Source: Candidatus Methylacidiphilales bacterium (GTDB lineage: Bacteria; Verrucomicrobiota; Verrucomicrobiia; Methylacidiphilales; CAZTYG01). From it: a stretch of DNA of 64,000 bases. Positions 45,919 to 54,227 of the stretch are shown here, in pieces. The stretch spans positions 24,654 to 88,653 of the forward strand of contig JANRJG010000042.1 of NCBI GenBank assembly GCA_033875315.1. The letters are read 5' to 3'. The notes beneath the pieces were generated by a model, which was not told the DNA's origin, searched no databases, and saw only the letters and a program-made list of their open reading frames with translations. Position numbers and translations under genes: made by a program. The number at the start of each line of letters is the position of its first letter. Within the stretch, counting starts at the first letter, position 1.

Positions 45919-47919
45919 TCAAAAGGGCTGGTCGACATCGCCATGCTCCCACGCATTCTCCCGGCGGATGGTCCAGACGTTGCACAAGCTCCGGGGGAAT
46001 TCCGTCAGAAAACGCGACGGCTTCTGCCAGGTGTCGCCGTAATTGCCCCCGGATCGGATCTGCGGGTGGGTCAGGTAAAGTTCCTCCCTGGCCCGGGTGA
46101 CGGCCACGTAAAAGAGACGGCGTTCTTCCTCCTCACCTTCTTCGCTCTCGGTCGAGCGCGAGGAAGGAAAGAGCCCGTCGCAGAGCATGATGACGAAAAC
46201 CGCCCGCCACTCCAGGCCCTTGGCCTGGTGTATGGAGCTGAGCTTGACCGCCTCATCGTCCCCCATGGCCATGCCGCCTGGCTCGGCATCGACATTGGTC
46301 ATCAAGGAAAGCTGGGCCAGAAACTCGGAGCATTCCTCGAACCCTCCGGAAAACTCCTGCAACTGGCGGATGTCCTCCATGCGGTTTTCATAGTTGGGGT
46401 ATTTGGCCTTGAGGTAATCTTCGTAAAAGGCATCCAGGGCCATCTGGATCAATCCGGCAGGCCGGCTGCACGCCACCTCTGCCCCAAGCTGTTTCTGGGT
46501 TTCGGCCCACTGCTTCCACAAGGTCGCGGCCTTGGCCGGCACTTTGAGCGAAGACCATTCCGCCCCGCCGCTGATGGCGTTCCACAACTTGTGGGCCGTG
46601 GTCGAACCGATGCCGGGCAACATATGGGCGATGCGCTTGAAGGAAACCTCATCGCCGGGGTTGACGGCCAGGCGGAGAAAAGCGGCCACGTCCTTGATGT
46701 GGGCCTGCTCAAAGAAGCGCAGGCCGGAGGTGATCTGGAAGGGGATGTTCCGGCGGGTCAGTTCCATCTGCAGTTCCATCGAGTGGAAATGCGAGCGGTA
46801 GAGGACGGCAATATCGTTGAGTTCAATCCCCTCCTCGCGCAATTCCAACATGCGCTGGGCGACAAACTCCGCCTGCTGGCGGCTGTCATCCAGCGCGACC
46901 AGGGCCGGCTTGACCCCGGAGTCCAGGACCGGGCGCAATTCCTTGGGAAACTGGCGGGTGTTCTGGCCGATGGAGGCATTGGCCAGCGAGAGGATTTCGG
47001 GCGTGCTGCGGTAATTCGTCTCGATGCGGATGACCCGCGCCCCCGGATGGCGGTCGGGGAACTTCATGATGTTCTCGAAATTGGCCCCGCGCCAGGAATA
47101 GATGCTCTGGGCATCGTCCCCCACCACCATGATGTGGTGGTGGGCCGCACCGACCAGGTCGACAAAGTTGGCCTGGATCAGGTTGGTGTCCTGGTATTCG
47201 TCAACCAGGATGTGCTGGAAACGGTTCTGGTAATTCTGGCGGATCGCCTCGTGGTCTTGGAGTAGCTTGTAAGGCAAAGTCAGCAGATCGTCGTAGTCGA
47301 CGCTGTTGGACTTGCGCTTGCGTTGCTCGAAGAGCCCGCGGACCACGCCGATCTTGTCGGTGAACTCGGAGAAGTAGTCGTAGTTCTGCTCCAACACCTG
47401 GGCCAGGGTCCTTCCGGTGTTGGCGGCCAGGCTGAAGATCTCCACCAGGACTTCCGCCTTGGGGAAGCGCTTTTCCTTGGTGTCGATCCCAGCGTCGGCC
47501 AGGCAGGCCGCCATGAGGTCCTTGGCGTCTTCGCGGTCAAGGATGCTGAAACTGGGCTGGAGTCCGGCTTCCAAGGCGTGCCGGCGGAGGATCTTGTGGC
47601 CGACATGGTGGAAGGTCCCGCCCCACATGCGGGAAATGTCATGCGGGAGGAGGTCACCCACTCGGCGGAGCATTTCCTTGGCGGCCTTGTTGGTGAAGGT
47701 GAGGAGGAGGATGCGCTCGGGATCGACCCCGTGTTCAACCAGATAGGCCACGCGGTAGGTCAGGGTCCGGGTCTTGCCACTGCCCGCCCCGGCAATGACC
47801 AGCACCGGTCCCGGGGCGGCACTGACGGCCTCGAATTGCTCCGCGTTCAGCAAGCCGGCGTAGTCGATGGTCGGCGCCGCACTGGCAGCATGGGGCTTCA
47901 GGGTGTATTCGAAAGACAT
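45919..47919 (-). CDS. UvrD/PcrA-like DNA helicase
   Basis: A 666-residue superfamily 1A helicase. Motif I is VIAGAGSGKTRTLTYRVAYL, Ia LLLTFTNKAAKEML, II VDEYQDTN, III VGDDAQSIYSWRGAN, IV VIRIETNYRSTPEIL, V SSIHQAKGLEWRAVFV and VI RRLFYVAVTRAREELYL. It is shorter than UvrD (about 720), so Rep- or PcrA-like. The C-terminus ends soon after motif VI. Helicase for repair or restart. It overlaps the hisA 3' end by 22 nt on the same strand. Confidence 0.9.
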   Translation of the reverse strand: MSFEYTLKPHAASAAPTIDYAGLLNAEQFEAVSAAPGPVLVIAGAGSGKTRTLTYRVAYLVEHGVDPERILLLTFTNKAAKEMLRRVGDLLPHDISRMWGGTFHHVGHKILRRHALEAGLQPSFSILDREDAKDLMAACLADAGIDTKEKRFPKAEVLVEIFSLAANTGRTLAQVLEQNYDYFSEFTDKIGVVRGLFEQRKRKSNSVDYDDLLTLPYKLLQDHEAIRQNYQNRFQHILVDEYQDTNLIQANFVDLVGAAHHHIMVVGDDAQSIYSWRGANFENIMKFPDRHPGARVIRIETNYRSTPEILSLANASIGQNTRQFPKELRPVLDSGVKPALVALDDSRQQAEFVAQRMLELREEGIELNDIAVLYRSHFHSMELQMELTRRNIPFQITSGLRFFEQAHIKDVAAFLRLAVNPGDEVSFKRIAHMLPGIGSTTAHKLWNAISGGAEWSSLKVPAKAATLWKQWAETQKQLGAEVACSRPAGLIQMALDAFYEDYLKAKYPNYENRMEDIRQLQEFSGGFEECSEFLAQLSLMTNVDAEPGGMAMGDDEAVKLSSIHQAKGLEWRAVFVIMLCDGLFPSSRSTESEEGEEEERRLFYVAVTRAREELYLTHPQIRSGGNYGDTWQKPSRFLTEFPRSLCNVWTIRRENAWEHGDVDQPF

Positions 47920-48620
47920 TGGGAGAGGGTGAGTTTGCCGTCGTAAAGGGCCTTGCCGACAATGGCACCGTAAAGTCCATCAATCGTGCGCAAAGCTTCG
48001 ACGTCCTGCAATGATCCCACACCTCCGGAGGCAATCAACTGGGCCTTCGGGATCGTCGCCCGCATGGCCCGCTGGGCCGCCAGGTTCGGCCCCTGCAACA
48101 TGCCATCGGTGGAAATGTCGGTGTAAATGACGGTGCCCACGCCGAGGTCGGTCACTTGGCGCGCCAAGTCGAGGGCGTCCCACGTCGACACTTCCACCCA
48201 GCCCTTGATCGCCACCTTGCCGTCCTTGGCGTCGATGCCCACGGCCAGTTTGTCCCCACCGAACGCTTCCACCGCCTCGCGGATGAAGTCGAGGGACTCG
48301 CAGGCCTTGCTGCCGATGATGGCGCGGGCCACCCCGGCGGCGAAGACCTGCTCGAGAGCCTCCATCGTGCGCAGGCCGCCCCCGAGCTCGCACGGGATGG
48401 CCAGGGCCGCACAGATGGCGCGGACCGAGGCGATGTTTTTCAATTCACCGGTGAAAGCTCCATCCAGGTCGACGAGATGGAGATAGGAAGCGCCCTGGTC
48501 CTGCCATTGAAGGGCCATGGCAGTGGGATCGGTGTGGTAGACAGTTTTGCGGTCGGCCCGGCCCTGTTCGAGGCGCACGACCTGTCCGTCCATGAGATCA
48601 ATCGCGGGGAGGATCAACAT
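47898..48620 (-). CDS. hisA: Phosphoribosylformimino-ribotide isomerase
   Basis: HisA performs the fourth histidine step (ProFAR to PRFAR). The 240-residue TIM barrel carries Asp8 in LPAIDLMDGQVVRL, the general acid/base Asp130 in LAVGIDAKDG, and phosphate-binding strands TDISTDGMLQGPN and SGGVGSLQDVEAL. It stands alone; the rest of the his pathway is elsewhere. It is 22-nt-overlapped with the downstream helicase, so the two are co-transcribed. Confidence 0.95.
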   Translation of the reverse strand: MLILPAIDLMDGQVVRLEQGRADRKTVYHTDPTAMALQWQDQGASYLHLVDLDGAFTGELKNIASVRAICAALAIPCELGGGLRTMEALEQVFAAGVARAIIGSKACESLDFIREAVEAFGGDKLAVGIDAKDGKVAIKGWVEVSTWDALDLARQVTDLGVGTVIYTDISTDGMLQGPNLAAQRAMRATIPKAQLIASGGVGSLQDVEALRTIDGLYGAIVGKALYDGKLTLSQCLSNTP

Positions 48621-48683
48621 CCGGAAAGGATTGAAAAGATCCGGGGCAATGAACAGGAAAAAGCGGCGCGGTTTCGGACGTTT

Positions 48684-49637
48684 TCAGAGAGGCCCGCCGG
48701 GAGGACGCCGGCCGGGAAATCCTCCGGGTCCGCCCGGTCCACCCGGTCCACCCGGAGGGCGGTGGCTGAAACTGTCATCCGGGGTCCCATGGAAAAAACG
48801 GGGGATGAAGGGAAACGTCTCGGTCAGAACATAGTAATAGGTGCCCTGGGGAAATTCCGGGGTGACGCCGGTGCGCCCGTTGCAGGCGTCCAAATCCCCG
48901 GAACCCTCCTTGTATTCAAAATCGACGGCATACATACCGTCGGGCTTTCCGCCAGGCCCCTCATCGCCATCGGGACGCTTGTCGGTTTTCAATTGATAGG
49001 AAGACCTCATCACCGCCATACCGCTCCCGGCATCCCCCGCCTGACGATAGGCCCAGGGCCCGTAAACCGGAAAGCCATCGGCCGCCCAACCGACCAGGAC
49101 CATGGTCCCCCGGCCCTTGAGTTGGTCGATCAGGCCATGGGGAATTCCGTGATAGTGGTAGCTTCCGTCGGGCTGGACATGGGCATTGCTGGCGTCCAAT
49201 CCCAGACGCCCCCTGCCGCCGACAATGGCTTCCTCGTTCCAGACCGATCCCCGGATGCCACGCCAGAATTCCGCCGTGCCGGGATCAAATTTGACCCCAT
49301 TGACCGCGACGCCGAAATACGAAGGACGGACCGGACGTGGAGCAGGCTGCTTTTTCGGACTCAGGGGAACTTCGAAATGATAGGTCTGCGGCCGGATGGT
49401 ATTGGGGTTCCCGGGGCCGGGGAAGCGACCGGTCTCGTGGTTGGGCAACCCGTTGGATTCAATGATTCTTTTGCCCGCTTCTTCCCTGATCGATACCAGG
49501 CTCTCCGGCAGCCCGGCGGCGATGGGTTCGGCAAAGACGGGCGTGCGTTCTTCCCCGTGATCCTCATGAGCCGGCAGGCCCATCGAACCCATGAAAAAAA
49601 CACAACCTAGGAAGCATTTCAGCAAGGACATGACCAT
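48684..49637 (-). CDS. YHYH domain secreted protein
   Basis: A 317-residue exported protein. The signal sequence is MSLLKCFLGCVFFMGSMGLP. The core has the family motif DGSYHYHGIPHGLI, with VLVGWAADGFPVYGPWAYR. The C-terminal 30 residues are a low-complexity Gly/Pro tail with three GGP repeats (PPGGPGGPGGPGGFPGRRPP). The function of YHYH proteins is not established; the His-rich motif suggests metal binding. Starts at 49637 (MVMS) or 49631 (MSLL) are equivalent. A perfect 15-bp hairpin ends 3 nt before the start, leaving no room for a ribosome-binding site. Confidence 0.78.
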   Translation of the reverse strand: MVMSLLKCFLGCVFFMGSMGLPAHEDHGEERTPVFAEPIAAGLPESLVSIREEAGKRIIESNGLPNHETGRFPGPGNPNTIRPQTYHFEVPLSPKKQPAPRPVRPSYFGVAVNGVKFDPGTAEFWRGIRGSVWNEEAIVGGRGRLGLDASNAHVQPDGSYHYHGIPHGLIDQLKGRGTMVLVGWAADGFPVYGPWAYRQAGDAGSGMAVMRSSYQLKTDKRPDGDEGPGGKPDGMYAVDFEYKEGSGDLDACNGRTGVTPEFPQGTYYYVLTETFPFIPRFFHGTPDDSFSHRPPGGPGGPGGPGGFPGRRPPGGPL

Positions 49638-49640
49638 GAA

Positions 49641-49678
49641 ACTCCGGTCCGGCGGAAAAGTTGCCGCCGGACCGGAGT
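49641..49678 (-). terminator. Strong hairpin between SRPBCC gene and YHYH gene
   Basis: ACTCCGGTCCGGCGG (49641-49655) and CCGCCGGACCGGAGT (49664-49678) are exact complements with an 8-nt loop. On the minus strand it lies 20 nt after the SRPBCC stop and is followed by TTTC, so it is a good terminator for the arsR-SRPBCC pair. It also abuts the YHYH start codon. Confidence 0.7.
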
Positions 49679-49698
49679 GGGGTCACGTTTGAATGCGG

Positions 49699-50163
49699 TC
49701 AGCCCAGTGAGGCCACCAGTTTCTCGAGGCTGCCATTCCAGCCATGTTCGTGGCGGCCCTGACTGGGTTCGCTGGGGAATCCACTGTGGGTCAGCCTCAA
49801 TTCCGTGCCTGCGCCGGATTCGCGACATTCCACTGTGACCGTGGATTCAATTCCGATCCAATCGGGATCGCCTTCCCAGGTCCAGGTGAACACGATTTTC
49901 TCCGGAGAGTGGATTTCCCGGTAAACCCCGGCCACGGTGTATTCCGCCCGCACCTGGGGATTTTCCATGTCGGGACAATTCAGGATCATGCGGTAGCGTC
50001 CGCCGGGCCGGAAATCCACCTCGCCGCGAATCTGGCAATCCGATCCGGGGCCGAACCAGGGTTGCATGGCTTCAAGCGAGGAAAAGGCGGCAAATACCCG
50101 CTCGCGCGGTGCGTGGATCTGTCGCGTGATTTGCAGGGCCTGGGGAGTGGTGACGGTTTTCAT
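49699..50163 (-). CDS. SRPBCC/AHSA1 domain protein
   Basis: A 154-residue START-like fold protein. The typical opening is QITRQIHAPRERVFAAFSSL with MQPWFGP, and the closing is SGFPSEPSQGRHEHGWNGSL. These proteins bind hydrophobic ligands; bacterial members are frequently paired with ArsR regulators, as here. ATG at 50163 overlaps the arsR stop (ATGA). Ligand unknown. Confidence 0.85.
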   Translation of the reverse strand: MKTVTTPQALQITRQIHAPRERVFAAFSSLEAMQPWFGPGSDCQIRGEVDFRPGGRYRMILNCPDMENPQVRAEYTVAGVYREIHSPEKIVFTWTWEGDPDWIGIESTVTVECRESGAGTELRLTHSGFPSEPSQGRHEHGWNGSLEKLVASLG

Positions 50164-50546
50164 GGGTCTTTTTTCTTTCGTTTGGGTTTTGGGGGTGGGG
50201 GCGAAGAAGGAGAAACGGGCATTTCCAGGGAACAGGCCAGGCGGTCGAGGCTTCCCTCCCAAAAGCGGCGCTGCTTTTCGATCCAGTCCACGGCTTCCTG
50301 CAGAGGGGCGGGCTGGAAACGGAGGCGATGTGTGCGTCCCTCAATACGGCGCTGCAGGAGCCCGGCTTCTTCAAGCACCCGGAGGTGCTTGGAAACACCG
50401 GGGAGCGACATGGCCTGGGGGGCGGCCAGATCGCACACCGTCGAATCCCCCAGACGAAGCCGGGCCAACAAATCACGCCGCGTCGTATCCGCCAGCGCGG
50501 CGAAGACGCGGTCCAGTTGCTTTTCCTTGAGAGGGGATGCTGTCAT
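50160..50546 (-). CDS. ArsR-family transcriptional regulator
   Basis: A 128-residue winged-helix repressor: FAALADTTRRDLLARLRLGD then AAPQAMSLPGVSKHLRVLEE with AGLLQRRIEGRTHRL. No metal-binding Cys motif (ELCVCDL) is present; the class is the non-metal, SRPBCC-associated ArsR type. The C-terminus is a basic run (PKPKRKKKDP). It sits first in a two-gene operon and likely regulates itself through a divergent gap of 114 nt to the methyltransferase gene. Confidence 0.85.
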   Translation of the reverse strand: MTASPLKEKQLDRVFAALADTTRRDLLARLRLGDSTVCDLAAPQAMSLPGVSKHLRVLEEAGLLQRRIEGRTHRLRFQPAPLQEAVDWIEKQRRFWEGSLDRLACSLEMPVSPSSPPPPKPKRKKKDP

Positions 50547-50660
50547 GGATTTTTTATTTAACCTTTTGGTTTAATATATCAAGCGTATTCTTTTTTCCCT
50601 GTCCGATGGGTTTGCGTTGGAATGCCCCGGGCCGGGGCCTACTCTCGGAGGGGAAGCACC

Positions 50661-52226
50661 ATGGAATCCGGCCCCCAACCCACCGCATCCGAAGTCTACG
50701 CGCGCTACCGGGCCTTCAGCCGGGAACGGTTGCGGGAGGAATCCATCCCCCGCTTCAACCGGCTCGAAGGCCGTCAACGGCTGGCTGAAGTCGGCCTGGT
50801 GCGAGCGGTGGGCGCGGTCTTTGGCGAACACGGAACCACGGCAGAAAAAAAAGAAGCCGCCGCCTGGCTGCTCGGTTTGTTGACCGATCCCGAGGAAAAA
50901 ATCAGGCGCTACGCCATCAACGCACTGCCCAAGCTGCGACCCGGGCCGGAAGCTGAAAGCGCCCTGCTGCGTCTGCTGGAAACCAGTGCTTCGGAACGGG
51001 AGACCACCGCCGTGCGCGAAGCACTGCACAAGATCGGAGGCACGGCCACCCTCCATGCCATGGGCGACTCCGCCCCGGTGCGCGTCCGGGCCAACATCGC
51101 CCGCCAGGAACATCCCGGCGGTGTGGTCATGGATCGCAATCTGGCGGATTTCCGCAGCCTGCGCATCCACCTCCGGGGCCGCCGGGGATTGGCGCGCTTC
51201 GTTTGTGAGGAACTACAAGACCAGGTCCGCACCCGGGGCCGGTTCCAAATCATCGACCAGGACAAGGGCCTGGTCGCCCTGCGCCCGCTCTCCCCGTTTT
51301 CTCTCGGCGACCTCACCAGCCTGCGCTGCACGGGCTCGGTGGGTTTCGTGCTCGGGCTGGTGAAGGAAAAAACCGGAGCGCCCCGCATGGAAGCCCTGGC
51401 CCGGGCCATCGCTTCCCCTTTGACCCGGCGCATCCTGGCCGCCTTCCACGACGGTCCTCCGCGCTACCGCTTGGCATTCATCGACGACAAAGCAGAAAGT
51501 TCGCACGTTCCGGAAATTGCCGCCCGGGCCTATGCCCTGCATCCCGGCTTGCTGAATGACTCGCAGCAAGCCCCTTGGGCGATGGATGTCCATGAGACCC
51601 GGGTGGGGGCATCGCTTGAACTTCGCCCGCGTTTCTCCCCCGATCCGCGTTTCGCCTACCGGCTTCACGACGTGGCCGCAGCCTCGCATCCACCGCTGGC
51701 CGCGAGTCTGGCCCGTTGGGCCGGTCGCCCGGGCAAACCCGAACGGGTCTGGGATCCCTTCTGCGGATCGGGCCTGGAATTGATCGAGAGCGGATTGTTG
51801 GGTGGCGTATCGGAACTCCATGGCAGCGACCTGAGCGGGGAAGCGCTGGTCCATGCCCGCGCCAATCTGGCTGCCGCCGGACTGGTGGGCATTCGAACAC
51901 ATTTCAACTGCTGTGACTTCCGGGATTACCCGAAAAAAGCAGGAATCCCACCGGGTTCATTGACCCTGGTCATCTCCAACCCACCCCTGGGCCGGCGCAT
52001 CCGCATCCCCAACCTGCGCGGGCTCATCCACGACCTATTCCTTGCCGCCGACCGCGTGCTTGCACCCGGCGGGCGGCTCATCTTCACCAACCCGGTGAAG
52101 ATCGATTGCCCGGTCCCGTCCCTGCATCTCGAAGAGCGGCTCGTCGCCGACCTGGGCGGGTTTGATTGCCGATTGGAAAAGTACGTCAAAGCCGGGCTCA
52201 GCAACCGAATGGCCCACCTGCCGTGA
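50661..52226 (+). CDS. Methyltransferase with N-terminal repeat-like domain
   Basis: A 521-residue protein. Residues 1-130 form alpha-helical repeats resembling HEAT units (AAAWLLGLLTDPEEKIRRYA, then LLRLLETSASERETTAVREA). A central region (150-290) has a THUMP-like or variant RNA-binding layout. The C-terminal SAM-methyltransferase domain has motif I WDPFCGSGLELIESGLL and motif IV SNPPLGRRIRIP, resembling the RlmL/TrmN NPP-type family that methylates a base amino group. It is probably an RNA or DNA methyltransferase. The ATG at 50661 is preceded by GGAGGGG with 6-nt spacing. Confidence 0.75.
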   Translation: MESGPQPTASEVYARYRAFSRERLREESIPRFNRLEGRQRLAEVGLVRAVGAVFGEHGTTAEKKEAAAWLLGLLTDPEEKIRRYAINALPKLRPGPEAESALLRLLETSASERETTAVREALHKIGGTATLHAMGDSAPVRVRANIARQEHPGGVVMDRNLADFRSLRIHLRGRRGLARFVCEELQDQVRTRGRFQIIDQDKGLVALRPLSPFSLGDLTSLRCTGSVGFVLGLVKEKTGAPRMEALARAIASPLTRRILAAFHDGPPRYRLAFIDDKAESSHVPEIAARAYALHPGLLNDSQQAPWAMDVHETRVGASLELRPRFSPDPRFAYRLHDVAAASHPPLAASLARWAGRPGKPERVWDPFCGSGLELIESGLLGGVSELHGSDLSGEALVHARANLAAAGLVGIRTHFNCCDFRDYPKKAGIPPGSLTLVISNPPLGRRIRIPNLRGLIHDLFLAADRVLAPGGRLIFTNPVKIDCPVPSLHLEERLVADLGGFDCRLEKYVKAGLSNRMAHLP

Positions 52227-52548
52227 TCCGGATCACTCTGTTTTTTCCCCGACGATCCAGCTTCTTGAATGCCAACTCAGCCTTCAGTGCCTTGGATTTG
52301 TTTTTCATCGGCCAACTGCGCCTCAGCCTCAAAGGCCCCCTCCCCCGGGTGTAGCGCGCGCCCCGTCCGGTACGGTGCGCGGACAGGCGCTTGGGAAGAT
52401 CATTGGTGATGCCGCAGTAAAGCGACCCGTCGCCACAAAGCAGCACGTAAAGGACCCAGGATTTTTTCCCGGTCCGGCGCGGGGGTCTAGTGGCCGCTTT
52501 CTTCGCCCGCGAGGGCCTTGGCGATCTCGCCGGTGACTGCTTTGGCAT
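52198..52548 (-). CDS. GIY-YIG domain protein
   Basis: A 116-residue protein of the YhbQ-like GIY-YIG group. The core is WVLYVLLCGDGSLYCGITND followed by LPKRLSAHRTGRGARYTRGR, with the first Tyr and the Arg of the active site. The N-terminal 25 residues are a basic, Arg/Pro/Lys-rich extension. The ATG at 52548 lies inside pntB, an overlap of 62 nt in a different frame; a TTG at 52554 is longer. No start exists after the pntB stop without losing conserved sequence. The other end overlaps the convergent methyltransferase by 29 nt. Confidence 0.8.
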   Translation of the reverse strand: MPKQSPARSPRPSRAKKAATRPPRRTGKKSWVLYVLLCGDGSLYCGITNDLPKRLSAHRTGRGARYTRGRGPLRLRRSWPMKNKSKALKAELAFKKLDRRGKNRVIRITAGGPFGC

Positions 52549-53887
52549 CGCCAAAAACCATCAACGTCTTCTCGTTGAAGTAAAGGTCGTTTTCGATCCC
52601 GGCAAAGCCCGGGTTCATGCTGCGCTTGATGGCCAGAACGGTACGGGCCTTGTCGGCCTCGATGATGGGCATGCCGTAGATCGGGCTCCCTTTGTTGCTT
52701 CTGGCCGCGGGATTGACGACGTCGTTGGCCCCGATGACCAGGCAGACGTCGCATTGGGGCATGTCGGGATTGATCTCGTCCATTTCCACCAGATCTTCGT
52801 AAGGGATGTCGGCCTCGGCCAGGAGGACATTCATGTGCCCCGGCATGCGTCCGGCCAAGGGGTGGATGGCGAATTTGACGCTGACGCCTTTTTTGGTCAG
52901 GTGATCGTAGATTTCGCGCACACGGTGCTGGGCCTGGGCCACGGCCATGCCATATCCGGGGACGATGACCACGAGGGAGGCGTTTTCCATCAACTCGGCA
53001 GCGTCCTGGGGGGTGGCGCTCTTGACCGTGCGCTGCTCGGCGGCGGCGGCGGTGCTTTGGACCTGGCCGAAGGCTCCGAAGAGGACGTTGGTGAAGCTGC
53101 GGTTCATGGCCTTGCACATGATGATGGAAAGGATGAGGCCGGAAGAACCGTCGAGGGCACCGGCGGTGATCAGGAGCTTGTTGTCGAGGACAAAGCCCAT
53201 GGCCACGGCGGAAAGACCGGCGTAGGAATTGAGCAGGGAAATGACCGTGGGCATGTCAGCGCCACCGATCGGGATGATGAGGAGGACGCCGAAAACCAGG
53301 GCCAATAGAATGACCACGGGGAAAAGCAGGTGGAAACGCTGGAAGTCCCACATGAGCAATCCACAGCAGGTTATGGCAGCCACCAACAGGAGGCCATTGA
53401 TCAGGTTCTGATTGCGGTAAGTGATGGGGCGGGAGGGGATGACTTCCTGGAGCTTGCCCGCGGCCATCAGACTGCCGGTGAAAGTGAGGTAACCCAGGAG
53501 CACCTCGGCACAAAGGGCAAAGATGACAAAACGCGGTGTCTCGTGGCCCGTTTCACCCGCAAGGATGTAAAACTTGGCCGTGCCGACCAATCCCGCGGCC
53601 AGGCCACCGAAGGCGTGCGAGAGGGCCGTCCGCTGGGGCACGGCCGTCAGGGGAACGCGGGAAAGCGGCACCCCGATGAGGATGCCGAGAACCACCGCCA
53701 GGGTGATCCAGACATAGTTGGAAGCGATGATACTGGGATCGGCCAGGGTACCCGCGATGGCCAGACCCATGCCCAAAACCCCGGCCAATACGCCCTTGCG
53801 CGCGCTCTTGGGGTCGTTCATCCAGCGCAGGGAGAAGACGAAGAGGGCGGTGGCAATCAGGTAGGCCACCTGGATGGCGGTGGTCAC
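52487..53887 (-). CDS. pntB: NAD(P) transhydrogenase subunit beta
   Basis: A 466-residue membrane subunit. It has about nine membrane helices (residues 1-270), then a soluble NADP-binding domain with VIVPGYGMAVAQAQHRVREI and DVCLVIGANDVVNPAARSNK and MKRS-like AIKRSMNPGFAGIEN. Together with PntAA and PntAB it moves protons across the membrane while transferring hydride between NADH and NADP. Starts with GTG at 53887 overlapping the pntAB stop (GTGA). Confidence 0.95.
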   Translation of the reverse strand: MTTAIQVAYLIATALFVFSLRWMNDPKSARKGVLAGVLGMGLAIAGTLADPSIIASNYVWITLAVVLGILIGVPLSRVPLTAVPQRTALSHAFGGLAAGLVGTAKFYILAGETGHETPRFVIFALCAEVLLGYLTFTGSLMAAGKLQEVIPSRPITYRNQNLINGLLLVAAITCCGLLMWDFQRFHLLFPVVILLALVFGVLLIIPIGGADMPTVISLLNSYAGLSAVAMGFVLDNKLLITAGALDGSSGLILSIIMCKAMNRSFTNVLFGAFGQVQSTAAAAEQRTVKSATPQDAAELMENASLVVIVPGYGMAVAQAQHRVREIYDHLTKKGVSVKFAIHPLAGRMPGHMNVLLAEADIPYEDLVEMDEINPDMPQCDVCLVIGANDVVNPAARSNKGSPIYGMPIIEADKARTVLAIKRSMNPGFAGIENDLYFNEKTLMVFGDAKAVTGEIAKALAGEESGH

Positions 53888-54225
53888 GGCTTCTTGCCCT
53901 CCCGTTGCTTGAACATCTTGAGCATGCGGTCGGTGATGAGGAATCCGCTGACGATGTTGGTCACCGAGGCGGTGATGGCAACCAGGCCGAGGAGGTTGAT
54001 CCAGGATTCATGGTCACGTCCGGCCACAAGGATGGCTCCGACCACGGCGATGGCGGAGATGGCATTGGTCAGGGACATCAACGGTGTGTGGAGCAGCCTG
54101 GAAACGCGGGCGATGACCTGAAGCCCGACGAACGTGGAGAGGAGGAAAACAAAGAGCAATCCCATGTAATCCGCGCCAACGGTTTCCGCCATGGGCCAAA
54201 GGTGGGTGAATACGGGTATGGACAT
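53884..54225 (-). CDS. pntAB: NAD(P) transhydrogenase subunit alpha, membrane part
   Basis: A 113-residue, three-helix membrane part (MGLLFVFLLSTFVGLQVIAR, SLTNAISAIAVVGAILVAGR, INLLGLVAITASVTNIVSGF). In this organism the alpha subunit is split into soluble and membrane pieces, as in Rhodospirillum. The ATG at 54225 (MSIPVFTH) is used. It follows pntAA after 2 nt and overlaps pntB by 4 nt. Confidence 0.92.
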   Translation of the reverse strand: MSIPVFTHLWPMAETVGADYMGLLFVFLLSTFVGLQVIARVSRLLHTPLMSLTNAISAIAVVGAILVAGRDHESWINLLGLVAITASVTNIVSGFLITDRMLKMFKQREGKKP

Positions 54226-54227
54226 GG

